A stretch of DNA of 64,000 bases from an uncultured Bacteroidota bacterium (GTDB lineage: Bacteria; Bacteroidota; Bacteroidia; Chitinophagales; Chitinophagaceae). This document shows, in pieces, positions 43,327-50,858 of this stretch. The DNA is taken from assembly GCA_903887415.1 (NCBI GenBank), contig CAISPO010000071.1, positions 88,179 to 152,178 of the forward strand, written 5' to 3'. The notes under the pieces are model-generated. The model had not been told where the DNA came from and searched no databases. It saw only the letters and a program-made list of their open reading frames with translations. The position numbers and the translations under genes are program-made. Within the stretch, counting starts at the first letter, position 1. Every line of letters starts with the position of its first letter.

Positions 43327-43635
43327 ATGGCGCTTCCAGATAAAAATAGCATTCTCAAAACCCTTGCAGACAATCACCTGCAACTGGAGGGCTATGGCGT
43401 AAAACAGATTGGCCTTTTTGGCTCTTACGTTCGCAATGAGGCCAAAGAAAACAGCGACATTGATCTGCTGGTGGATATAAGTAAAGAACGCAAGACCTTC
43501 CGCAATTTTATGAGTTTGTGCTATTTTCTGGAAGACCTGTTTCATAAAAAGGTCGAATTAGTTACCCTACAGTCATTAAGCCCTTATATCGGTCCACATA
43601 TTTTAAAAACAGTCGAATATGCAGCATTAACCTAG
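43327..43635 (+). CDS. MNT-type nucleotidyltransferase (orphan)
   Basis: A 102-residue minimal nucleotidyltransferase. The motif GLFGSYVRNEAKENSDIDLLVD is the classic GSx10DxD with the metal-binding aspartates, and VELVTLQSL supplies the third acidic position region. MNT proteins usually act as antitoxins to a HEPN ribonuclease by adding AMP to it. No HEPN gene is next to it on either side, so it is an orphan or its partner is elsewhere. Flanked by GACTTAC repeats on both sides. Confidence 0.88.
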   Translation: MALPDKNSILKTLADNHLQLEGYGVKQIGLFGSYVRNEAKENSDIDLLVDISKERKTFRNFMSLCYFLEDLFHKKVELVTLQSLSPYIGPHILKTVEYAALT

Positions 43636-43658
43636 TTGCACAACTACTGTACCTCTCG

Positions 43659-43693
43659 GACTTATGACTTACGACTAAAGACTCACGACTAAC
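43659..43693 (+). repeat. Five GACTTAC-type heptamers before nadE
   Basis: Five perfect-register units: GACTTAT, GACTTAC, GACTAAA, GACTCAC, GACTAAC. The tract ends 2 bp before the nadE ATG (43696). Confidence 0.9.
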
Positions 43694-43695
43694 AC

Positions 43696-45378
43696 ATGAA
43701 AATCTTCCTCGCACAGCAAAACTACCACATCGGCAACTTTGAAGCCAACACTGTCAAGATCATTGCTGCTATCGAAGAGGCAAAGAAGCTGGGCGGCGAC
43801 CTTATTGTGTTTTCAGAGCTGTCCGTATGCGGCTATCCTCCCCGCGATTTCCTGGAATTCAATGACTTTATAGAGCAGGGCCTTGTAGCTATTGATAAAA
43901 TACGTCAGGCGGCAGATACCATAGGGGTGTTGGTGGGATGCCCTTCACGTAATGCCAGGATAGAGGGCAAAGACCTGTTCAACAGCGCATACCTGCTTTA
44001 TGAGCAGGAAATAAAGGGAGTGGTCCATAAATCACTGCTGCCCAACTATGATATCTTCGATGAGTATCGCTATTTCGAGCCGGCATACGAATGGAACGTG
44101 CTCACATTCAAGGGCAAGCGACTCGCCGTCACCATTTGCGAAGATATCTGGAACCTGGGCGATGACCCGCTCTACCGCATCTGCCCTATGGACGAGCTCA
44201 TCAAGCAGCGGCCCGATATAATGATCAACCTCAGCGCCTCCCCGTTCGATTATACCCACGAGGATGGCCGCAAAGGAATTGTGAAACAGAACGTACTCAA
44301 GTACAACCTGCCCATGGTCTATTGCAACACTATAGGCTCCCAAACTGAGATCGTTTTCGATGGCGGGTCCATGGTCATGGACAAGAACGGCGATCTCCAT
44401 ACCGAGATGCCCTACTTCACCGAAGCCATGGCCAGCATTAACTGGAATGAGGATGGCTCCTTCTCGGGCAGCGTAGTACGAACTGGTGACCAGATACTTG
44501 CCGATTCGCAGATGCCGGCGCAGTTACAACCCCAAAAGAACACAGACAAGATACACCAGGCTATACTCCTCGGCATCCGCGACTACTTTGGCAAGATGGG
44601 CTTTACCAAGGCCATTGTGGCCTCATCCGGCGGCATAGACAGCGCCGTGGTGCTGGCGCTTGCCTGTGAGGCGCTTGGCCCGGAAAACGTGAATGCCCTG
44701 CTCCTCCCCTCCCAGTTCTCCACCTCACACTCTGTAAGCGATGCGGAGCAACTCTCCCGCAACCTTGGCAACCACTTCGATACCATACCTATCGAGAGCG
44801 TGTTCCGGCAGTTTGAGACGGCATTACAGCCAGTGTTCAATGGCTTGCCGTTCAATGTAGCCGAGGAAAACCTTCAGTCGCGCATACGCGGGGCTATGGT
44901 CATGGCCTTGTCCAATAAGTTTGGGTCTATATTACTCAACACCTCTAATAAAAGCGAACTGGCCACGGGTTATGGCACCCTATATGGCGATATGGCCGGC
45001 GGCCTCGGTGTGCTTGGTGACCTCTACAAAATGCAGGTCTATGCCCTCGCCCGCTACATCAACCGCAACCGTGAGATCATACCCCAGAATATTATAGATA
45101 AAGCTCCAAGCGCAGAGCTGCGCCACGACCAGAAAGACAGCGACAGCCTGCCCGAATACAATGTGCTCGACCCAATACTCTACCAATACATAGAGCGCCG
45201 CCAGGGGCCCAAAGAGATCATAGCCCTTGGCAACGACGCCGCGCTCACCACCCGCATCCTCCGCCTCGTAAACAATAACGAATACAAGCGCAACCAGTTC
45301 TGCCCCATTATCCGCGTCTCACCTAAAGCCTTTGGAATTGGCCGGCGTGTGCCTATTGTGGGAAAGTATTTGTCGTAG
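43696..45378 (+). CDS. nadE: Glutamine-dependent NAD+ synthetase
   Basis: A 560-residue enzyme for the last step of NAD synthesis (nicotinate adenine dinucleotide to NAD). The N-terminal nitrilase-type glutaminase (about 1-270) has Glu in VFSELSVCGYPPRD, Lys in VVHKSLLPNYDIFDEYRYFEP and Cys in AVTICEDIWNLGD. The C-terminal synthetase (about 285-560) has the PP-loop SSGGIDSAVVLAL, then NTSNKSELATGYGTLYGDMAGG and LYKMQVYALARYINR. Length is slightly above the family average (540). The ATG is preceded by the heptamer repeats rather than a Shine-Dalgarno. A terminator follows. Confidence 0.95.
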   Translation: MKIFLAQQNYHIGNFEANTVKIIAAIEEAKKLGGDLIVFSELSVCGYPPRDFLEFNDFIEQGLVAIDKIRQAADTIGVLVGCPSRNARIEGKDLFNSAYLLYEQEIKGVVHKSLLPNYDIFDEYRYFEPAYEWNVLTFKGKRLAVTICEDIWNLGDDPLYRICPMDELIKQRPDIMINLSASPFDYTHEDGRKGIVKQNVLKYNLPMVYCNTIGSQTEIVFDGGSMVMDKNGDLHTEMPYFTEAMASINWNEDGSFSGSVVRTGDQILADSQMPAQLQPQKNTDKIHQAILLGIRDYFGKMGFTKAIVASSGGIDSAVVLALACEALGPENVNALLLPSQFSTSHSVSDAEQLSRNLGNHFDTIPIESVFRQFETALQPVFNGLPFNVAEENLQSRIRGAMVMALSNKFGSILLNTSNKSELATGYGTLYGDMAGGLGVLGDLYKMQVYALARYINRNREIIPQNIIDKAPSAELRHDQKDSDSLPEYNVLDPILYQYIERRQGPKEIIALGNDAALTTRILRLVNNNEYKRNQFCPIIRVSPKAFGIGRRVPIVGKYLS

Positions 45379-45388
45379 TGGTAAAAAA

Positions 45389-45414
45389 GAAAAAACCTCG
45401 CGGGAGGTTTTTTC
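45389..45414. terminator. Bidirectional intrinsic terminator
   Basis: Perfect 11-bp stem (45389-45399 with 45404-45414) with A6 and T6 arms between convergent nadE and the C1 peptidase gene. Confidence 0.88.
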
Positions 45415-45434
45415 AAAAGATATTAGCCGGGTAT

Positions 45435-46655
45435 TTAGAAATTCATTTTAGTTCGTAAAGTATTTGGCACACCGTTTTTGTGCAGCAGTATAGCCGTGGT
45501 CTTGTAGCGCACATAAGCACGGGAAACGTAGATGTAGCCCTGGTAGTCGTTTTTGTCACCCCAGGAGTTTTTCACTTTATAGTATTTGCGGCCGTTCTGG
45601 TCTTCTGCCATGCCCACTATGTGCATACCGTGATCGTCGGTGGTCTCATAGTTATCAAATGCCCGCTGGCGCATTTCCGGCGTTATTGTACGCTCATCTT
45701 TCGGGCCGTTAAACATGTATTTCTTTTCAGAGTCGTCCATGTCTTCGTAGTCCTTCTCCGGCACATAGGCCACGCCGTTCTTCCAGCTAAAGTATTTCTC
45801 ACTCACATCGGCAGCCCATGCCACGGTAAAGCCCTTGTTCAGTGCATTGTCAATGATGTCCGTGAGGTCTTCCATCTGCACATTATACACCCGTTGAAAC
45901 GCCCAGTTGTCGGGCACCATGAACATTGCCTTTTTATAGTAAGGATCTGTGGTGAATGACCCCAGTTCCACATAATCTTCGGGATGGATACCCACGCGCT
46001 GCTCTGCGAACGACTTAGGAGTGTACCAGTGATTATCGAATTTGAATTTGCCGGGCATCTCGCCGAGATAGGAGTTCAATACATCTTCGTAAGCCTTCTT
46101 CCATGATGGGGTGAGCTTACCGTTAGGATTAGACACTACTGCCTCCAGCATAGATTTGAGTATGGCCATCATCTCTGCAAATTTGTTCTTGGTAGTACCG
46201 TATTGCAGGCCCGTATAAACCTCCTGCGGCACCGCACCATACTTTGCATACATATTGATCACGTCATGGCACTCACCGCCATCGCCCCAGGCAATGGCCC
46301 CGTGCATACGCACGAAAGCATCCGCCTTCTCCAGGTAAACGCAATGCGCGCTGAATATCTGAGACAGTTCTATAGGCTCCTTGCCCATACGCATCATCTC
46401 GCTTTCCAGGAATGAATTGGTAGAATAGCTCCAGCAAGTGCCGGAACTGGCCTGGTTCCTCACATTGGTATGCTCCAGGTCTATGATCGTATTGAATTCA
46501 TACTTTTTCTTGTCCTTCTCCTCTTCCTTTTTATTGACAGGGGCATTAGGAGTAGTGACATAGCTGTGGTTCGTTTCTATCTTTTTGATCAGCTCATCCT
46601 GGGCATTGGCCAGCACAGGAGACAGAACTAAAGCCAGCGCGATAAATTTCTTCAT
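45435..46655 (-). CDS. Exported C1 peptidase (bleomycin hydrolase/PepC-like)
   Basis: A 406-residue papain-fold peptidase with a signal peptide (1-19, ending ANAQ). The catalytic Cys is in QASSGTCWSYSTNSFLESE, His in TTDDHGMHIVGMA and Asn in YYKVKNSWGDKN. The ends IELSQIFSAHCVYLEKAD and GKFKFDNHWYTPKSFAEQRVGI are typical of PepC/bleomycin hydrolase, usually a cytoplasmic aminopeptidase. Here export is clear, so it works in the periplasm or outside. A basic-acidic linker (KKEEEKDKKKYEF) follows the signal. Confidence 0.92.
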   Translation of the reverse strand: MKKFIALALVLSPVLANAQDELIKKIETNHSYVTTPNAPVNKKEEEKDKKKYEFNTIIDLEHTNVRNQASSGTCWSYSTNSFLESEMMRMGKEPIELSQIFSAHCVYLEKADAFVRMHGAIAWGDGGECHDVINMYAKYGAVPQEVYTGLQYGTTKNKFAEMMAILKSMLEAVVSNPNGKLTPSWKKAYEDVLNSYLGEMPGKFKFDNHWYTPKSFAEQRVGIHPEDYVELGSFTTDPYYKKAMFMVPDNWAFQRVYNVQMEDLTDIIDNALNKGFTVAWAADVSEKYFSWKNGVAYVPEKDYEDMDDSEKKYMFNGPKDERTITPEMRQRAFDNYETTDDHGMHIVGMAEDQNGRKYYKVKNSWGDKNDYQGYIYVSRAYVRYKTTAILLHKNGVPNTLRTKMNF

Positions 46656-46677
46656 TCTGAAAATGCAATTTAAGCCC

Positions 46678-46685
46678 TAAAAGTA
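46678..46685 (-). promoter_or_regulatory. -7 promoter box (TACTTTTA) of the C1 peptidase gene
   Basis: Minus-strand TACTTTTA with a TTG 15 bp upstream. It lies 22 bp before the ATG at 46655. Confidence 0.5.
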
Positions 46686-46784
46686 CCAAATTATATGATA
46701 CAATGGTAGCGCTGTTCCGGGTGAAAAAGGAGTGAAAAATTTTCTTATGGCATAGTTTTTACAACAACATTTAAAAAACAAACC

Positions 46785-47618
46785 ATGAAAAACACAATTA
46801 CTAAAGTGCTGACCGTTTGCCTTGCTACGTTTCTGCTAACGTCATGCGTAGCCAAAAAGAGATACGTTTTCGCCCGCGACAAGGCAGCCCAGGAAGAAAA
46901 AGACAACCTTGCGCTGAATGGCAGGATAGACCGCCTCAGGGACACGGTACATTCACTTCATAGCCAGCTTGCAGCCCTGGGCAGTGAAAATGAAAGCGCT
47001 AATAATGCGCTGGACCGGACAAACAGCCAATTGAATAAGACGGCCAGCGAACTGAACATGACGAAGGAGCAGATAGCAGCTCAGCGGGCCCGCCTGCAGC
47101 AGTTACAGTCTTTCATAGATGCACAGCAAAAGGCAACTGCCGACCTGAAAAAGAGAATATCAGATGCACTTGTTGGCTTTAACAGCAGCGAGCTCACCGT
47201 GACCATGAAAAATGGCAAAGTATATATCAGTATGCAGGAGAGCCTGCTATTCCCATCTGGCAGTGCAGCGGTAAACCCCAAGGGTAAGGAAGCATTAGCT
47301 AAAGTGGCAACCGTGCTGAATACCAATTCTGATATTAATATAGACATAGAAGGGCATACCGACAGTATAGCTATACACACAAAGCAATATCCCGACAACT
47401 GGGCACTGAGCACTGCGCGGGCGACATCTATAGCTCACGTGCTGATAGATGAATATAAAGTAACACCAGTGAAACTGATAGCCAGCGGCCGCAGCAGTTA
47501 TATGCCCGTAGCCAGCAACAGCACACCGGAAGGCCGCGCCCAAAACCGCCGCACAGAGATAATACTGGAACCAAAACTTGACGAACTGATGGCATTGATG
47601 GATGCGCCGAAACCATAG
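46785..47618 (+). CDS. OmpA-family lipoprotein, first of a tandem pair
   Basis: A 277-residue lipoprotein. The signal peptide ends LLTSC (Cys 21 lipidated). Residues about 30-125 form a coiled coil (heptad-like DKAAQEEKDNLALNGRIDRLRDTVHSL...QRARLQQLQSFIDAQQK). The OmpA domain (about 140-265) has INIDIEGHTDSIAIHTKQYPDNWALSTARATSIAHVL and GRAQNRRTEIIL, which bind peptidoglycan. It would tether outer membrane to wall. It is closely similar to the gene at 47821. A terminator separates the two. Confidence 0.92.
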   Translation: MKNTITKVLTVCLATFLLTSCVAKKRYVFARDKAAQEEKDNLALNGRIDRLRDTVHSLHSQLAALGSENESANNALDRTNSQLNKTASELNMTKEQIAAQRARLQQLQSFIDAQQKATADLKKRISDALVGFNSSELTVTMKNGKVYISMQESLLFPSGSAAVNPKGKEALAKVATVLNTNSDINIDIEGHTDSIAIHTKQYPDNWALSTARATSIAHVLIDEYKVTPVKLIASGRSSYMPVASNSTPEGRAQNRRTEIILEPKLDELMALMDAPKP

Positions 47619-47649
47619 CACTCCTTTAAAATTGTGTATGCTAATAACG

Positions 47650-47683
47650 GGCTGTTCCTTTCAGGGACGGCCTTTTATATTTT
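47650..47683 (+). terminator. Intrinsic terminator
   Basis: GGCTGTTCC (47650-47658) pairs with GGGACGGCC (47664-47672) using two G-U pairs, followed by TTTTATATTTT. Confidence 0.78.
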
Positions 47684-47692
47684 ACTGTGCGC

Positions 47693-47730
47693 TTTTTGAA
47701 TTTTTATTTTTGAATTTTGAATTTGAAAAG
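47693..47730 (+). repeat. GAATTTG-type heptamer tract
   Basis: Four near-copies of TTTTGAA/GAATTTT head to tail in the gap between the OmpA genes, 90 bp before the second ATG. Confidence 0.7.
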
Positions 47731-47820
47731 AGTTATGCACCGCTGTGTTAATAACTCATTTTCCGGGCGGCTGCATTAGTTCGTAATTTTCCAGCCGGAT
47801 AATTAAAAAACCGTGAGTTT

Positions 47821-48759
47821 ATGAAAAAGATCCTTGTTTCTGCATCATGCATTTGTTTTGCATCCCTTTTCCTTACATCCTGTATCGTGTCTAAAAAGAG
47901 ATACCTCGACGAGAAAACAAGGGCTGATCTGGAACATGCGAATAACATGGAGCTGAACCAGAAGCTGGCACAGGAAAAAGAAAATGAGGGTAAGCTCAGG
48001 GGTAATATCAAAGATCTGAATGGGACTATAGCCGGGCTGAATAGTGATATTGCCGGGCTGAACAAACGCATAGCTATGCTTAAAGATAGCATCAATGCAG
48101 ATGAGAACACAATTTATGAACTGAACAGCAAGATAAACGACTTGGGCAACGAGAACAAAAACACCCACAAACAGCTAAGCAGCACCAATGCGCAGCTAAA
48201 TGCCACAAATGCCCAGATAGCCGAGCAGCGCCGCCGCCTGGAGCAATTGCAGGCTTTGATAGACCAGCAGCAAAAAGCCACCGAGGCGCTAAGAAAGAAA
48301 ATAGCAGACGCGCTTGTAGGTTTCAATAGCAATGAGCTTACTGTGACCATGAAGAATGGCCGTGTTTACATAAGCATGGCGGAAGGCCTGCTGTTCCCAT
48401 CTGGCAGCGCAGTGGTGAACCCTAAAGGCAAAGAAGCCCTCTCTAAAGTAGCCAGCGTACTGAATACTAACAAGGATATAAACATAGACATAGAAGGCCA
48501 TACCGATAGCCTGCCTATACACACCAAAATGTATGAAGATAACTGGGCGCTCAGCACTGCCCGCGCCACATCTATAGCCCATGTGCTGATAGACGATTAC
48601 AACGTAGTACCTGCCAAGCTGGTAGCCAGCGGCCGCAGCGAATACGACCCCATAGCCACCAACAGTACCCCAGCGGGCCGCGCACAGAACCGCCGCACAG
48701 AAATAATCCTGGAACCGAGGCTGGATGAGCTGATGGACCTGATGGATGGGAAGAAGTAG
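47821..48759 (+). CDS. OmpA-family lipoprotein, second of a tandem pair
   Basis: A 312-residue paralogue of the preceding protein. Lipid anchor at LTSC (Cys near residue 21). The coiled coil is longer (about 35-160): it has repeats KDLNGTIAGLNSDIAGLNKRIAMLKDSI and NTHKQLSSTNAQLNATNAQIAEQRRRLEQLQALIDQQQ. The OmpA domain (about 175-300) has NIDIEGHTDSLPIHTKMYEDNWALSTARATSIAHVL and AGRAQNRRTEIILEPRLDELM. The extra 30-40 residues lengthen the spacer, so the two lipoproteins may reach different distances from the outer membrane to the wall. Confidence 0.92.
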   Translation: MKKILVSASCICFASLFLTSCIVSKKRYLDEKTRADLEHANNMELNQKLAQEKENEGKLRGNIKDLNGTIAGLNSDIAGLNKRIAMLKDSINADENTIYELNSKINDLGNENKNTHKQLSSTNAQLNATNAQIAEQRRRLEQLQALIDQQQKATEALRKKIADALVGFNSNELTVTMKNGRVYISMAEGLLFPSGSAVVNPKGKEALSKVASVLNTNKDINIDIEGHTDSLPIHTKMYEDNWALSTARATSIAHVLIDDYNVVPAKLVASGRSEYDPIATNSTPAGRAQNRRTEIILEPRLDELMDLMDGKK

Positions 48760-48777
48760 TCTGGGCAATTCTTTTCT

Positions 48778-49209
48778 ATGGATGAGGGTACAACAGAAAG
48801 ATTGGGGTCGGTCAAGAAACTGAAGCCTAACAGCATTAATCTGTTATTGCTTTATAACCTCCTATTGATCCTGATACCTGGTATTTTGTCCCTGATTATA
48901 GAAGTAAGCAAAAGCCCGGATTTTTTTTATTATGCTATTTTTACCCCGGTTGCAATTGGCGTATTTAACTTTTTGATCCAATGCTTGTTCTGCGGCTTTA
49001 TTACCATCGCCAATATTTCGCGAAGGACAATAATAGGATACATGCTATACCTGATCATTCCACTGGTCTTATTTGATACAGTTTCTTATCACGGTAGCTT
49101 CGCTATCGTGGACCTGATAACTGGCAAAGATCATTCAGCTTTGAATATTGGCGTTCATGCAGCCATAGTCCTTACGTTCGTTACGTACAAATTCTTTTTG
49201 ATCGATTAA
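48778..49209 (+). CDS. Small four-helix membrane protein, unknown
   Basis: A 143-residue hydrophobic protein with about four membrane helices: SINLLLLYNLLLILIPGILSLII, FYYAIFTPVAIGVFNFLIQCLFC, IIGYMLYLIIPLVLF and NIGVHAAIVLTFVTYKFFLID. The N-terminal 20 residues are soluble. No family recognised. It starts 18 bp after the OmpA lipoprotein gene and may be cotranscribed with it. Confidence 0.7.
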   Translation: MDEGTTERLGSVKKLKPNSINLLLLYNLLLILIPGILSLIIEVSKSPDFFYYAIFTPVAIGVFNFLIQCLFCGFITIANISRRTIIGYMLYLIIPLVLFDTVSYHGSFAIVDLITGKDHSALNIGVHAAIVLTFVTYKFFLID

Positions 49210-49235
49210 TATCTGTTGCAAACAAAAGAGATTTA

Positions 49236-50147
49236 TCACGGATACCGCACCCCTGTCACCTCTTCCGCCCAATCCCAGAGCTTTTTACCTGCTGCTTCGT
49301 CCAGTGCATTTTCTTTGAGGGTTGCCAATGTGGGATAGCCACGGTAACCGCCATCATGGGGCTCGTAAAGATTGCCGCCACGGGCATCATCGGAAACTGC
49401 GGCATATAAGGAAGGCAATGCTCCCTGCCAGGGATCCATGAGCTGGCCTACACGGGTTATGGCAGCAGCAAGCTCTTCGCCGCTCATATGGCGGAGCAAT
49501 TCGGTTCTGTTGGCGCCCGGCTGCGCTGCTATAGAAAGCACAGGGTCGCCTATAGCCGTGATCCGGCGGTGCAGCTCCACAGACAACAATATGTCCGCCA
49601 GTTTGCTCTGGGCATATTCGCGGCTGCCATCGTAGCTATTTTCTGATCGCAGATTATCAAAGTCTATCGCACCACGCAGGTAGGCCATGCTGCTTAGTGT
49701 CACTATTCTTGCGCCCGGCGTGGCTTTCAATAGTGGGTACAAACGGCCCGTAAGCGCAAAATGCCCGAGAAAATTTACGCCAAATTGCGCCTCATAGCCT
49801 TGCGCGGTTTTGGCGGCAACAGGTGCGGCAATACCAGTATTCATCACCCCTGCATTGTTTATCAACACATGAAGCTTCGTGTGTGCTTGCAGGAAAGTGT
49901 CCGCAAATTGCGTTACTAAGTCCAGGTCTGATAAGTCAAGAATCCCGATTTCTATTTTTCCCTTGCCGAGCAGTGCTGATATCCGGGTGCAGGCGCCTTC
50001 GGCTTTATCTGTATCTCTGCAGGCCAGAACTACATGCGCCCCTGCCTCATACAATGCAAGCGCTGTTTCATACCCCACGCCGGTATTTGCGCCTGTTACA
50101 ATAACCGTCTTACCGGTTTGGTCCGGGATACTTTCTTTTGTCCACAT
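49236..50147 (-). CDS. SDR-family oxidoreductase, retinol dehydrogenase-like
   Basis: A 303-residue classical SDR. NAD(P) loop TGANTGVGYETALAL, NNAGVMNTG, catalytic Ser in IVTLSSMAYL and Tyr-Lys in REYAQSKLADILLS. The C-terminal AQPGANRTELLRHM is typical of the RDH/protochlorophyllide-reductase-like group. It reduces or oxidises an unidentified carbonyl or alcohol. MWTKESIPDQTGKTVIVTG (50147) is the preferred N-terminus; a longer frame reaches 50183. Single gene. Confidence 0.9.
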   Translation of the reverse strand: MWTKESIPDQTGKTVIVTGANTGVGYETALALYEAGAHVVLACRDTDKAEGACTRISALLGKGKIEIGILDLSDLDLVTQFADTFLQAHTKLHVLINNAGVMNTGIAAPVAAKTAQGYEAQFGVNFLGHFALTGRLYPLLKATPGARIVTLSSMAYLRGAIDFDNLRSENSYDGSREYAQSKLADILLSVELHRRITAIGDPVLSIAAQPGANRTELLRHMSGEELAAAITRVGQLMDPWQGALPSLYAAVSDDARGGNLYEPHDGGYRGYPTLATLKENALDEAAGKKLWDWAEEVTGVRYP

Positions 50148-50293
50148 AATGTTTTTATTTTTTTGGAATATACTGGCATCCATTGTTCCTAAGCGACCCT
50201 ATATTTTATAATTGGGTACAATAAAATAACGGCCTGCAATTATTAAGTTAAAGCAACCATTTAGATAGGAAATACCGAATATTGTTGCCAAAG

Positions 50294-50698
50294 TTATATA
50301 CTCTCAGAAAAAGCGGATTTTTTCACCATCACCTTTTTTTCTGTCCGGTTCTTGTATTGTTCAAACTGCTCATGTGACAGAACAGCTTTAAATTCAGCTT
50401 CCTTGCTCCTGATTATCTCCCCTTTCTTTTTGGTAGCAACCGATTTATCAGGCATATGGCTCAGATTGTCCATGAGGCAGGAATAGTAAATATTCAGGTC
50501 TTTCACCTTGTCATACTGCTCTGTGCTGAGGTAGAGGTTCTTTGTCATCCAGCGGGTCTCGTCCCTGCCGCTTTCCTCGCATTGCCTGTTCTTCGGTGGT
50601 TCCTGCTCCCCACGCACCTGTGCGTGGCAAGGTGTCAATGTTAAAAATAGCAATGCACCGGCCATTATGCCGGGCAATTTATTGGCTATTTTTTTCAT
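50294..50698 (-). CDS. Small exported helical protein, Spy/CpxP-like
   Basis: A 134-residue protein with a signal peptide (1-27, MKKIANKLPGIMAGALLFL...CHAQ). The mature part is mostly helical with pairs of motifs TKNLYLSTEQYDKVKDLNIYY and FKAVLSHEQFEQYKNRTEKK, reminiscent of LTxxQ motifs of Spy/CpxP periplasmic proteins. Two Cys (RQCEES, YYSCLMD). Assignment is tentative. The start at 50698 is preferred to 50797, which adds a 33-residue non-signal extension. Single gene. Confidence 0.6.
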   Translation of the reverse strand: MKKIANKLPGIMAGALLFLTLTPCHAQVRGEQEPPKNRQCEESGRDETRWMTKNLYLSTEQYDKVKDLNIYYSCLMDNLSHMPDKSVATKKKGEIIRSKEAEFKAVLSHEQFEQYKNRTEKKVMVKKSAFSESI

Positions 50699-50858
50699 TA
50701 GCATCATCAACAGTACCAAGGTTAGTGTACTATACGAATTAAAGTCATATGCAAGATATACAATTGCACTCGTAAAAAACAAAAAATCACCATGCATTTT
50801 CCGATCGTTAACAATTAGTTTACCAGCCAGAACGACCTTTTATGCCAAAAGCAATATT

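Noticed and set aside
43659..43693. Heptamer tracts as a CRISPR array
   Set aside because: Units are 7 bp, contiguous, degenerate and without spacers; no cas genes in the window.
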